From positions 372,001 to 436,000 of the forward strand of contig NOWV01000019.1 in assembly GCA_003344405.1 (NCBI GenBank): 64,000 bases of DNA, given 5' to 3'. This stretch comes from Trichoplax sp. H2 (Eukaryota > Placozoa > Uniplacotomia > Trichoplacea). The position numbers and the translations under genes are program-made. This document shows positions 1 to 10,900 of the stretch, one piece after another. Every line of letters begins with the position of its first letter. The stretch's first letter is position 1. The notes beneath the pieces are model-generated. The model was not told where the DNA came from, made no database searches, and worked only from the letters and a program-made list of their open reading frames with translations.

Positions 1-1509
1 GACACAACTACTGTATGCTCATAAACAAGACAATCAACACTAACTTATGCACAGACACAGGCCAAATAAGATCCTTAGCAGTTTCGTAATATGCATGCAC
101 GATCTATGATAGATGTCATTGCAGATTATATCATCTGATCCATATTTTCCTTTTACCTCTCACTAGGCTTAGGAGTTTTAAGAAACCTCCTTAACATCAC
201 TGTTAATTGATATCGTTACCTAAGTGAACTGCGAAAATGATATAATTAATTGAAAAATAGAAGGAGTAAATGACCAATAGCGTTCGAAAATTATAAGCGA
301 TTAATCCAGTTTTGATAGTGCAATTATTGGTTGATGTAATTAACAAACAATTCTACGAGTAGTTAATACTGACTAGAAAATAAATCTATGCATTTTGCAA
401 TATCGTGCTCATCTTTAGTTGTAGTTTCAGTAAAGATGATGTAAAATTCTATACATATACAATAAATATCACCTCACAAACAACATTACATTTTAATCAA
501 ATGATTATATCGAAGCCGTTCATCATATTGAAACCTAACCTTACAAATTACTCATAAGTAATTATAATTTTAAAGTTTCAATAATATGTAAAATTAGTAT
601 AGTTAAATAGGCTTGATTATGAATACTAGGCCATTTATTAGGGGTTAAAACTAAAAAGTACCATCCGTCCGAGAATGAAAATCACAAGCAATTAAATCAA
701 TGTTGATATACTTGATTTATCAAGATGAGCTATTCAATGGTGGTCAGATTGTCCAGCCGGTATCCAAACTGACAAATTGCAAACAAATTGACAGTTAGTC
801 GTTTACCGACCATGGCAGATGTTAATATACTATTGTGTGAAGCAAGGAAGGTTCTAAATTGAGTACAGTACCAGCTACCGTAGTAGCTATATCATAGATT
901 AAAATACAGATCATTAATTAGCCTACTGTTAATAGTTAATTATTTAAGGTACGAACTGATTCCAGGATTGCCAAGGGTTTATTTGTCAGCAAATACTCGG
1001 TATTCCCTATTACATCGACTGATTGTATAACTCTGATTAATATTGAATTTAATGCTCAAACTACATCGTATCACATGCTAGTAAGATTTTTATTATAATT
1101 ATTGCAAAAGTCGTAATACAGTATAGAGTATACAACTCTTTGGCTTCATATTCATCTTTCTTTAAACAAACGATCGAGTATCAAGTACATAGGTAGACAC
1201 AATACTGGATGGAACAAGTGTATCTAAACTTAATTTTTTCAAGATAATGAGCATGAATATCCAATTAAGGCAGTATTTATTATAACTAACCAATAAGAAC
1301 TGATGGAAAATTTTCATTAGTCGATGTTATCTATTCTAGATGACTCAGAATTAATAGAAGCCTTCACTTTGCTCAATTTTTGGATCTAGTTTTTCTAAAT
1401 ACAGTATCTATTTATCATTTCTTCGGATAAACCGCTAAAATAGAGTATCTCTAATATCTAGTATAATAATCGAATAGATTAAAAACGGACAGGCTTAACC
1501 TCTACGAAA
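1..1509. other. AT-rich intergenic, no gene seen
   Basis: No reading frame with coding character, RNA gene or repeat family was recognised on either strand. It lies downstream of the minus-strand alcohol dehydrogenase and may contain that gene's 3' untranslated region. Confidence 0.5.
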
Positions 1510-2523
1510 TTAATCCGATTTGAAATTAGAATTCGTCAACACAATACGGTAGCGAGCTAAATTTTGATCGATACGCTCAAATGCAGTGTGACAATGATCC
1601 ACATCCATAGGATAGATCTCTAATTGCGGCGAGATGTTATGCATGCCTGCAAAATTTAGCATCTTCTGCATCATTATTGGTGAACCAACAAGAGAACCAA
1701 CAATGCTTCTTTCCGATCCGATTAATAATCCACCGTTCACTTGAAGGGGCTTACTTGCAATACCAATAACAACGAATTTACCTCGTGGTGCTAATAAATT
1801 AATATAACTTTCGTAATCGAGGTTTGCACTAACGGTGTTGATGATCATGTCTAAAGGCTTTAATGACTTCAGCTGATCTGCGTCTTTCGTGACAACGAAC
1901 TCGTCAGCGCCGAATGCACGAGCTTCTTTTTCCTTGTTAGAACTAGTTGATAAAGCGACAACTCGACAACCCCAAGCTTTTGCAAATTTAATACCGAGAT
2001 GGCCAAGACCACCGACACCTAGAATGCCAACGCGGCTTCCAGGTTGAACATTATGATTAGCAAGAGGAGCATATACTGTAATTCCGGCACAAAGTAAAGG
2101 AGCTGCATCGGCAGATGACATTGTTTCGGGTATATCGTAAAGGAAACGAGAATCCCAAACGACGTAGTCAGCAAATCCACCAGTTGGAGCATTTATAAAA
2201 TTAGTCTTCTTGAGGCAAATATTTTGTTTACCATCATTGCAAACATCACAATTTTGGCAAGAACCTAATTGCCAACCTCCACCAACACGTTGGCCTACCT
2301 TGAGTTTTTCCACACTACTTCCGATTGCTACAATTTTACCAATAAATTCATGACCAGGAGCTTTTCCTGCAGGGCAGTAAAAGTCAGTATGGCAAACACT
2401 ACAGCATTCTATATTCATCAAGACATCAAGAGGCTGTAATTGTGGAACATCAATTTGACTCTTGCGAAAAGTTTGCTTTGATGCATCATCAATAACATAA
2501 GCCTCGATTTGTTTGGGAATCAT
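1510..2523 (-). CDS. Zinc-dependent alcohol dehydrogenase, MDR superfamily
   Basis: This is an uninterrupted 337-aa frame, so a single exon in an otherwise intron-rich window. The N-terminal GroES-like domain carries the catalytic zinc ligands: Cys44 in CSVCHTD (41-47), His58-Glu59 in GHE, and Cys145 in LLCAGITVY. A structural zinc site is formed by Cys89, Cys92, Cys95 and Cys103. The Rossmann dinucleotide-binding loop is GVGGLG at about 169-174. The family oxidises alcohols or reduces aldehydes with NAD(P)H in the cytosol; the overall pattern resembles the cinnamyl/yeast-type NADP-dependent branch, but substrate cannot be read. Only about nine residues separate HTD from GHE, where relatives usually have about twenty, so the substrate loop is shortened. 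ATG at 2523 is the first in frame and gives the usual N-terminus. The lack of introns could mean retroposition or transfer; that is speculation. Confidence 0.93.
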   Translation of the reverse strand: MIPKQIEAYVIDDASKQTFRKSQIDVPQLQPLDVLMNIECCSVCHTDFYCPAGKAPGHEFIGKIVAIGSSVEKLKVGQRVGGGWQLGSCQNCDVCNDGKQNICLKKTNFINAPTGGFADYVVWDSRFLYDIPETMSSADAAPLLCAGITVYAPLANHNVQPGSRVGILGVGGLGHLGIKFAKAWGCRVVALSTSSNKEKEARAFGADEFVVTKDADQLKSLKPLDMIINTVSANLDYESYINLLAPRGKFVVIGIASKPLQVNGGLLIGSERSIVGSLVGSPIMMQKMLNFAGMHNISPQLEIYPMDVDHCHTAFERIDQNLARYRIVLTNSNFKSD

Positions 2524-3203
2524 ACTGAACTTTAGAAATAATAGAATTAGTTACGTTCACTTATTTAATTAATTATATATTTTCTTTGCTATTCAGTGTT
2601 AAAAATTGATCTACGTTTCTCGTTTTTTGCTAAGCCACGATTAGTCTTTCCTACTTCGCACTTACTGTATATGTTATATGAGAGTTATATAGTATGAGTA
2701 TGTTTATCATCTGCATATGACATAGCCATAACCTTTGCACTCATGGAAATTGTGGATAAGTGATACAGTTATATAGTAAAAAGCATAAGTACTGTATACT
2801 TGACTACATGTACATAGTACATTATACACTAGTCAGGCAGGGACTTGCAAGAGAATAATTATGGACTGGGAGTCACCTCTGTCCGGTGTAACAAATATGG
2901 AGGCTATTATTATATGTCCTGTAGAGAATAATATTCTAAGAATTTGCTTGTAGACTACTGGGTAATACGTGCAATATTTGCATAACGCGAAGTATAACTA
3001 GTGTGGAATCTACTAGTATTGTATAGCAGGTAATTAATTAATTATTTATTACTAGTAATCCCGCGTTAGTTATACTTTGTGTACTATATATAGCTTATAG
3101 GAATGTTTACTTATACTTTATATCAGATATCAAAATAATTAAATTGAAGGACTGAGACGGACAGACCTATATACAGTAACCCATGTTATATTATACGTAC
3201 CGT
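2524..3203. other. Intergenic, upstream of the alcohol dehydrogenase
   Basis: Probable promoter side of the minus-strand dehydrogenase. No TATA or other specific element can be assigned with confidence, and no coding-like frame is present. Confidence 0.4.
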
Positions 3204-3390
3204 ACTAGGAGGCTATCTATACTTTTAAAAATGCAACGGAGTACTTGCGCTCCATTTTTCAAAAGGGATCTTATTTTATGTATTCTGCCAAACTTATTAA
3301 ATGATACGAACTTAGTAATAATACTATTTTGTTTATATCCTAGTAGAAAGATACAAAATTTTAGCTTACTTTTCTTCTATTTTTTCGATT
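3204..3390 (+). repeat. Direct duplication, copy 1 (left of gap 1)
   Basis: About 187 bp that recur almost unchanged at 3550-3735 (single-base differences only). The copy ends exactly at the run of Ns. The open frame over this interval runs through the Ns and is not credible as a gene. Confidence 0.9.
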
Positions 3391-3410
3391 NNNNNNNNNN
3401 NNNNNNNNNN
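3391..3410. other. Assembly gap 1 (20 Ns)
   Basis: Run of N bases; the real size is unknown. It is followed by about 140 bp of sequence before the second copy of the flanking duplication. Confidence 0.99.
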
Positions 3411-3549
3411 ATTCCTGCTATCTCAAATACCTTATCTATAACAACCATATCATTGTTAGCCTGTAACTTGTATCTCAATAAAATCCTTTATACCTTCTAT
3501 CATCGTCTACCTTAAAATACTTTACGCTACTTAAAGAAGATATTGTTAC

Positions 3550-3735
3550 ACTAGGAGGCTATCTATACTTTTAAAAATGTAACGGAGTACTTGCGCTCCA
3601 TTTTTCAAAAGGGATCTTATTTTATGTATTCTGCCAAACTTATTAAATGATACGAACTTAGTAATAATACTATTTGTTTATATCCTAGTAGAAAGATACA
3701 AAATTTTAGCTTACTTTTCTTCTATTTTTTCGATT
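3550..3735 (+). repeat. Direct duplication, copy 2 (right of gap 1)
   Basis: Second near-identical copy of 3204-3390. After TTTTTTCGATT it continues into unique sequence, whereas copy 1 stops at the gap. This fits an allelic or assembly duplicate better than an old repeat. Confidence 0.9.
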
Positions 3736-4248
3736 CGTATAACTAAGAATGGAGGTCGTGATAAACTATATCCACTACACAAAATAGTAAAATATCACAA
3801 TAAACTAAGAATTTATAGTATTTTCATACGTTCGCCTTTCCCTGACTGCCGTTCTTTAAACCTTAAAGTAAAGATAAAATTGCACCGTACTGGAAAATAA
3901 AGATCAGGAAGAATATTTTCAGTTGTTCAAATTTTGCAATCTAGTCATGAAGCAAGATCCAAAGTAATCAATGTGGCTAATAGACAAACTCAAATAAGTT
4001 ATTAAGTTCTTTTCTATGTAAGATTAACGATGATTGCGCTACTTTGAGAGTGCTGATAATATCAAGCAGAAATCAAATTTCTTTGCCTCATGAAATTTAA
4101 AAATTGTTTATTTATCATTTCTACTTTTAGATAACTTACATGTTATTACAAAACTGAATTATCTATTGATACTAGTTAAATTATAGCAATAAAATAAAAT
4201 TACCGCAAGACTGATTATATGCGGACCCTGCTAAGTATAATAGATATA
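3736..4248. other. Intergenic or intronic, nothing assigned
   Basis: No exon recognised. It may hold downstream exons of the P-loop protein fragment on the minus strand, but none could be supported. Confidence 0.3.
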
Positions 4249-4866
4249 CTATTGTCCGAAGAATAAGAAATTGACTATAGATATGATGATCTTATTTCCA
4301 GACATGTTACGAGACAGTAAGTGTATTATTAACAAGTTATCCAACAGTTGAACTTGACTATCGTTCTGATCAAGTATAAAAGTTAAAGATAAATAGTCAC
4401 TCGCGCTAACATCTGAACCACAATTACGTCTTGCTTGTTGGAAAAGAACAGCCAAACACTGGACGCATCGAATAGATTCAATAACTTTGTTGCTCAAAAT
4501 CTGTCTTATTTCATTTTCACCTTCATCGTAACATTGATATGACTTGAAATTAACAATTTTATAACCTGGCTTAACGAATGGCATAAAATCGGCACTCTTG
4601 CCTAAGCATTGCCCTGTAAGAGCTTTGATGATGGAGGATTTACCAGAATATTCTGGTCCAGTAAATATGATTTGTACAAAATCGTTCTTGTACGCGGCTA
4701 ACGTTACCGCTTCATTATAAGCAGCAAAATATGGTTTATCCAATAAATCTAGATGAGAGTTAAAAATATGACAGTTAGAGGTATTATTAGCCCGTGCAAA
4801 ATTGGTAGAGTGCTTTCTAGATTTAAGTTTTCCAGATGATATTGAATCAGGAATGAGGTAATGTTC
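4249..4866 (-). CDS. Roco-like P-loop NTPase fragment (partial, exon-like)
   Basis: A minus-strand frame stays open for about 206 codons. The only upstream limit is a stop at 4867-4869 next to a possible splice acceptor, so the piece is probably an internal exon and its first ATG is not informative. It has a clear Walker A motif, GPEYSGKSS, followed by IIKALTGQ, preceded by a linker of the form YNEAVTLAAYKNDFVQIIF. This arrangement resembles the start of Roc-type GTPase domains in large animal Roco-like proteins, where a tyrosine/alanine-rich helix leads into the P-loop. Later motifs (DxxG, NKxD) and a COR domain are not visible. The last 25 or so residues look non-coding, so the exon may end before the stop at 4249. 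Family assignment is tentative. Confidence 0.5.
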   Translation of the reverse strand, partial: EHYLIPDSISSGKLKSRKHSTNFARANNTSNCHIFNSHLDLLDKPYFAAYNEAVTLAAYKNDFVQIIFTGPEYSGKSSIIKALTGQCLGKSADFMPFVKPGYKIVNFKSYQCYDEGENEIRQILSNKVIESIRCVQCLAVLFQQARRNCGSDVSASDYLSLTFILDQNDSQVQLLDNLLIIHLLSRNMSGNKIIISIVNFLFFGQ

Positions 4867-5534
4867 TTAATATCATCCTTGAATTATTCTATTTTAAAGA
4901 CGATGTCGAATAGAAAAGGAGTTAAACAAGCAAGTCATCAAACAGTACGCTACTGTACTCTGCTACATCATAGGTTATGCTAAAGAAATATTAGCAGATA
5001 TCTATCATGAGTTCTGCAGTGGACATGGTCCTATAAATCAGTTTAATTTATCCATTTTCGCTTACCAATATCATCGTCAGAATTTGTTGTCATACCCTCC
5101 ATCTCTTAGAATTTCACTACACTTTGCAAACAGCGATGATAATTCTGAAATCATTGCAAATCTCAGTAGCATCCAAATCAAGTCGACGGCAAGATCAGGT
5201 GATATCGTGCTCGAATGGCGAAGGAATTTCACGTCCATTTGCAACCTCGAACATCGTTACCATGATGCAGCGATGAACTAGGTCAGATTGTCGGAGTCTA
5301 AAGCGAAGCTGGTATTGATTTCCGAGTTTTCAATAATTGCAGTTATTATTAGATAAAAATCGACATGTTATCAAGTTGAAGTCGCTGCCCTTCCATGTCA
5401 TCGAGGAGTGGCGTTCTGCAGCAGTCAGAAGTATGATTGCCATAGTAAAGAGCAAGGGCGCCGCTGGCGATGCATTTCACCGGTGTAATAATCTTAGTAC
5501 TGCTTGATCGCGATAGGGCACTCATCAGATTTCG
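4867..5534. other. Region beside the transposase remnant, no catalytic domain found
   Basis: On the minus strand this is where the catalytic DDE domain of the Tc1-type element should lie, but no frame here shows recognisable transposase motifs. Short open stretches exist on both strands without family resemblance. Confidence 0.4.
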
Positions 5535-6080
5535 CTAACCATGTCTTAGTACAGAAGCAGTAGTCTGCTTAGGCTTACGACGATGTCGTCTACCGGCCAG
5601 CCCACCTTGCAATAATCTTCTCCTGATAGTCCTAGCACTTAGTTGCTTTCCCCATTCGTCCTCCACTTTCCTCTTGAGCTGACCACTTGTCAAGCACCGG
5701 TCGTTCTCCGCCATTTTGATCAAGGCGCGGTCTTCCTTGGACGTAGTCAGCTTTTTGCAGCCGTTTCTTGGTCTATCATACAGGCTGCCAGTTTCATCGA
5801 ATCTGCGTAGTGTCCTACAAACGGTGCTTTTATTACAGCCGACCCGCACACCAATCTCTTCCATGGTGAGTCCTTCGTTGCGCAGTATAACCATTTCATA
5901 GCGTAACATATCCTTGGTGATTTCACCTCGGCCACCATTATTGTTGCTAGTCTTTCTAAATTGACTGTCTTCTTTACCATTATGGAATCGACTACTTCTA
6001 TATCGACCACGACTACTACTACTAGTCGGCTTACTCCTATGACTAAGGCGACTGCTCTGACGATTATGATTACTCGCCAT
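5535..6080 (-). pseudogene. Tc1/mariner-type transposase, DNA-binding part only
   Basis: The 181-aa frame begins with a basic Ser/Arg-rich tail and continues into a bipartite paired-like helix-turn-helix: a first helix-turn-helix near EGLTMEEIGVRVGCNKSTVC and a second near LTSGQLKRK and SARTIRRRLLQGGL. The intervening GxxxDRPRNG stretch resembles the GRPR hook of Tc1 elements. In intact elements a DDE/D catalytic domain of about 200 residues would follow. Here the frame stops just after GRRHRRKPKQ, and nothing catalytic follows, so the product cannot transpose. It may be a deletion derivative or a DNA-binding domain kept for another use. A second partial copy lies at 6784-7010. No terminal inverted repeats or TA duplication could be fixed by eye. 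Confidence 0.7.
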
Positions 6081-6763
6081 TTTAGCGATGCTACAGTAAT
6101 AGTAAAGAAGAATGAACCTGCAATAGGAAAGGTAGATAGTCTGATACTATACAGCCTGAAATATCAACATTCAGCAGATCGATCAGTACAGCAATAGTAA
6201 AGGTCTTGAAGTACAATATTATGCTTTGGCAGTCTTTCAGGCTTGACTTGGTTCAGTTATAAATATCAAAAAGGCAAAAGAAAAAGCTTGAGAAAAACTT
6301 GCAGAAGGAAATCAAACCATGTTTCAGCTCTCTGAGTTCTACAGTATCAACATTCAGTAGATCGATCAGTACAGCAATAGTAAAGGTCTTGAAGTACAAT
6401 ATTATGCTTTGGCAGTCTTTCAGGCTTGACTTGGTTCAGTTATAATGATCAAAAAGGCTTGAGAAAAACTTGCTGAAGCAAATCAAACCATGTTTCAGCT
6501 CTCTGAGTTCTATAGTATCAAAATTCAGTAGATCGATCAGTACAGCAATAGCAAAGGTCTTGAAGTACAATACTATACTTTGGCAGTCTTTCAGGCTTGA
6601 CTTGGTTCAGTTATAATGATCAAAAAGGCTTGAGAAAAACTTGCTGAAGCAAATCCAGCCATCTTGCAGCCCTCGAAGTTCTACAGTACAGTCTGAGGTG
6701 CTGTACAATGTAAACACTGTATAGATGTACTGTACTGCAGAGGCACCCAAGCAGAAAGAGGAG
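5839..6763. repeat. Large direct duplication, copy 1 (left of gap 2)
   Basis: Contains the 5' half of the transposase frame, about 120 bp of flank, three tandem units and a tail ending AAAGAGGAG at the gap. The same order recurs at 6784-7339, but with a single tandem unit. Sequence identity is very high apart from small indels. Confidence 0.85.
6163..6690 (+). repeat. Tandem repeat, three units of about 171-183 bp
   Basis: Units start at 6163, 6346 and 6517 with ATCAACATTCAGTAGATC-like sequence, and each contains the stretch TTTGGCAGTCTTTCAGGC. The last unit runs into a different tail (CCATCTTGCAGCCCTCGAAG). The homologous single unit in the second duplication copy starts at 7093. Confidence 0.85.
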
Positions 6764-6783
6764 NNNNNNNNNNNNNNNNNNNN
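6764..6783. other. Assembly gap 2 (20 Ns)
   Basis: Run of Ns joining the end of duplication copy 1 to the interior start of copy 2. Confidence 0.99.
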
Positions 6784-7010
6784 CCGACCCGCACACCAAT
6801 CTCTTCCATGGTGAGTCCTTCGTTGCGCAGTATAACCATTTCATAGCGTAACATATCCTTGGTGATTTCACCTCGGCCACCATTATTGTTGCTAGTCTTT
6901 CTAAATTGACTGTCTTCTTTACCATTATGGAATCGACCACGACTACGACTACTAGTCGGCTTACTCCTATGACTAAGGCGACTACTCTGACGATTATGAT
7001 TACTCGCCAT
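6784..7010 (-). pseudogene. Second copy of the Tc1-type transposase N-terminus
   Basis: Repeats the first 75 or so residues of the frame ending at 6080 (start ATG at 7010) and is cut by the gap inside the first helix-turn-helix, at EIGVRV. It differs from the other copy by a four-residue deletion in the Ser-rich tail and single-base changes. Most likely it is an allelic copy of the same locus. Confidence 0.7.
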
Positions 7011-7339
7011 TTTAGCGATGCTACAGTAATAGTAAAGAAGGATGAACCTGCGATAGGAAAGGTAGATAGTCTGATACTATACAGCCTGAAATATCAACAT
7101 TCAGTAGATAAATCAGTACAGCAATAGCAAAGGTCTTGAAGTATAATATTATGCTTTGGCAGTCTTTCAGGCTTGACTTGGTTCAGTTATAATGATCAAA
7201 AAGGCTTGAGAAAAACTTGCTGATGCAAATCCAGCCATCTTGCAGCCCTCGAAGTTCTACAGTACAGTCTGAGGTGCTGTACAATGTAAACACTGTATAG
7301 ATGTACTGTACTGCAGAGGCACCCAAGCAGAAAGAGGAG
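6784..7339. repeat. Large direct duplication, copy 2 (right of gap 2)
   Basis: Copy of 5839-6763 with one instead of three tandem units (unit at 7093). Beyond AAAGAGGAG at 7339 the sequence is unique and leads towards OLA1. Confidence 0.85.
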
Positions 7340-7918
7340 ATGTGCAAATAAGATGGCATAACTGACGAGTGCATTGTACCGTGATATCAAGACTTTACAC
7401 GCTATGTGTTTTACACATTTTGTGAAAGGTTGACTATAGACTAGCATGACCGAAAACACGAGTGCTGTTGCGGTCTGATGTTAGACGAGGTTGGTGGGGA
7501 TGATCATCAGCTCAAAGCATCGCCATATTTTTCTGACCTATGATCGTGGAATAATTCGTTGAGCGTGTAAGAATGAACTCTATAATACAGATCGTATAGT
7601 GCGATAGACTCAAGTTCTTGAAATCAGCCTGTTGAAGAACATGGGGCATGCACAAATGGCTTCCATGGCAGCGATCAACATGGCTAAAGTGGGTAGAGGT
7701 TTGTCCTACGGTCGCCATAGAGTCATGCTCATCTTGGACCAGGGATGGTCTCATCCAGTGCGCCTGCGTCAATGTCCTTACCGAACTTCAGCAAGTTGCT
7801 TCTCCAAGAAGAAGGCGGTAGTAAAATCTTTCCTATTTCCCATCATCACTCGTTGATAGTTGCCAATTGACCTTGAATTTACTTGATTATTTGACTATAA
7901 CATCATCAACTTGTCGCC
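7340..7918. other. Upstream region of OLA1
   Basis: Should contain the OLA1 promoter and 5' untranslated region. No TATA box is obvious. Open frames of 60-90 codons on both strands show no family resemblance and I do not call them genes. Confidence 0.4.
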
Positions 7919-10900
7919 ATGCCACCTAAGAAAAAGGAAGCTGAAAAACCATCGCCTTTACTAGGAAGATTTGGTACTTCACTCAAGTGTGGTATCGTTG
8001 GGTTGCCTAATGTTGGGTGAGTAGAGCCATGACGACGACAAGGATAGATTTTTAAGACCAATTTTGCAGGATAGATGATGAAGATCAATCTTGCCGGTCA
8101 AGACGACTGCAGAAGAAGTGAGATCGTCTTCTATTATCAATACAACCTATTCTTATGAGCCAACCAAATCGACTAGACTTTACCTAACGTACTGTAGATT
8201 ACTTGCTAAATCATAACTCATGGCGTCGTCAAAGTGACACAAGAATATGGCATCGACACCTTCACTAACTCTCGTCGCAGTCAACAGTGTTGCATAGTGC
8301 ATGCATGTATGTATAGTCTAATCAATTCCAATACATATTGTTGCAAGGACTGTAACTAAAACTGCCTTGATCATCGTATCCAATAGATTATGTAGGTATG
8401 CTAGATTGGGCAATATCATAACATCATAGCATTTGAATACGTAATAACTGCCTCCGAAGCATGATGCTCTTTATTCCACATTCATTTTCATGGACACCAT
8501 GATGTGATCTAGGCATTGTCATCACTTAACTCATCAATCTTGCAAGCGATCATATCATAGCCAGTGTTTCCTTCTACTGTATTGTAGTTGCAACAAGTTA
8601 CTAGAATCCATTTTGAAATAGTTGATATCGTCGTTATATCTTGGTTGGCCAACGTATAAGATAGTATATATTGGCTAAAAGGGAAGTAAAGGATTAGCAC
8701 ACATCTCCTCACTAGACGGTATATCCAGTGTTTGATAAATGAATCAATCGTCATTGAGTTACGAAATGATTGTATCTTTTTAGGAAATCCACCTTCTTCA
8801 ATGTATTAACAAAAAGCTCTGCAGCTGCTGAAAACTTTCCCTTCTGTACCATCGGTAATGAACGATTGGATAAATGACTGTTACCGTAATAGAATCTGAT
8901 TTAAAATAGCCATTCCTCGCTAGTCTTGTAAAATGAAATGCTATCATTACTAAACTATTGTTACCTACTTAACTTTTATAGATCCTAATGAAAATAAGTA
9001 TCCAATGAAAATTGCAAATTGCAATTGACAGTTGTTTTACAAACATCAATTGATCAACTTAACTTCCTATGTATTAAGCTCTGTACTAACATACATGCAT
9101 CAATTTTTTCCTACCTTATACGTCGAGTACCTGTACCTGATGAACGATATGATTTTCTTGTGGATTCTTTCAAACCAGCAAGGTACCAATATTGATCTTT
9201 AGCAAGAAATGTGATAGTAATTTGCTTTTACTCGATACAATGTCATCAGTTGATGTAGTACATTATTCCACTATCATGTAGTAAGGTACCAGCGTATTTA
9301 CATGTTACTGACATTGCTGGCTTAGTAGAAGGTGCTCATGAAGGCAAGGTAAGTTCTCAATATATTGGCTGCTCTAAATATCGAACGGATTAGATCTATT
9401 CTTGTATTCTCAACTTCATGGCCATCTCATCTCTACTTTAACTACCTCAAAGGGTCTCGGGAACGCTTTTTTATCACATATTAAAGCCTGTGATGCGATA
9501 TTTCATGTCGTTCGTAAGTAACTAACATTAAACTGATATACTTCATGTTAGCGTACAAAATTTCAGTGTCACACACACACAAAGTAACTCGACGAACACG
9601 CCAATGAAATCATACTATCTAGTTTCGTTTATACAATGTCTTTGGCAGATTTCCATTGATATAAAAGCAAAATGACTTTCTGCATCATACGTTTCAGGTG
9701 CATTTGATGATGACGATGTAACACATGTAGAAGGTGTAGTTAACCCTGTGCGCGACCTTGAGGTTATCCATGAAGAATTGCGATTAAAGGTAATGGGCGA
9801 TGCTGTACGATCTTCTTAACATAAAACAGTTTGATGCTCATCAGATAATTTCATAATCTTTGTCCTATACTATTAAAGGACCAAGAATACCTTTACAGCA
9901 AAACGGTAAGCTTATTAAAGTATTATACAAGATACATTGAGCGTTCATTTTAATAACTCCATTAATCTCAATTTACCCTACTGATTAAAACTAATTATTG
10001 AACCTATAGAGTGCATTGGAAAAAACTGTTGTAAGGGGAAATGATAAGAAAGGAAGACCAGAATATGTAAGATTTGGGATAATTGTATTTTCATAATACT
10101 CTTGATAAAAAATGCCACCTTTATTGACAATATTTTTTTAGTGTTGCTTCTAACTATCTATTTTTGACTGCCTCAATAGGATGCTTTAATGAAAATACAA
10201 GATGTTGTAGTAGATCAAAAGAAAGAGGTTCGATTCTGTGAATGGGGCACAAATGAGGTAGGCTTCCATTCTAAGGGCATCTATGATATATCACTTGATA
10301 GCAGGCCTCGAAATAATATTGTTTATTGTGCTTGCAATTATATCATTACTGCCTTTTAGGCAGTGTAGTAGCATAAGAATGGTAGAAACAAGTAGTTAAA
10401 TTTTGCTGTCTTACATAAATACTTTTCAATAAATAAATCAAAACATAAATTATTGATCTACTTTTTACTTGTACACGTATATTCACAGATTGAAGTCCTT
10501 AATAGACACTTGTTGCTAACTGCAAAGCCAGTTATTTATTTGGTCAATCTCTCTGAAAGAGATTACTTGAGGAAAAAAAATAAATGGTATGGCTTATTAA
10601 TACTTCCATAGTAGCATATCAAATCGTATTATACAGTATTATACGTGGTATACCAGCTTCTTTTAGTCCTATTTTTATAACATATTGCTTAGGCTCTGTA
10701 CATTGTTAGCATAAGTTATTTAAATCCTCGCGCGTTAACAATAGGTTGTTGAAAATTAAAGAATGGATCGTTTCGCGGGAGCCCAATCCGACTATAATTC
10801 CGTTTAGCGGTGCCTTTGAAAGCAAGGTACATATTTAAAAATTATATACATATTTTACTTGCTGATACGTCAATATTACAATTATCAAATCACTGCGGAA

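Noticed and set aside
3183-3515. 110-codon frame across gap 1
   Set aside because: It runs through Ns and a duplicated non-coding segment; there is no protein-like composition.
7632-7856. 74-codon plus-strand frame upstream of OLA1
   Set aside because: No family resemblance, overlaps an antisense frame of similar length, and lies in the expected promoter region.
8998-9127. GT-AG intron in OLA1 between 8998 and 9127
   Set aside because: The join shifts the frame and meets a stop within a few codons; it also destroys the conserved DPNESRVPVP segment.
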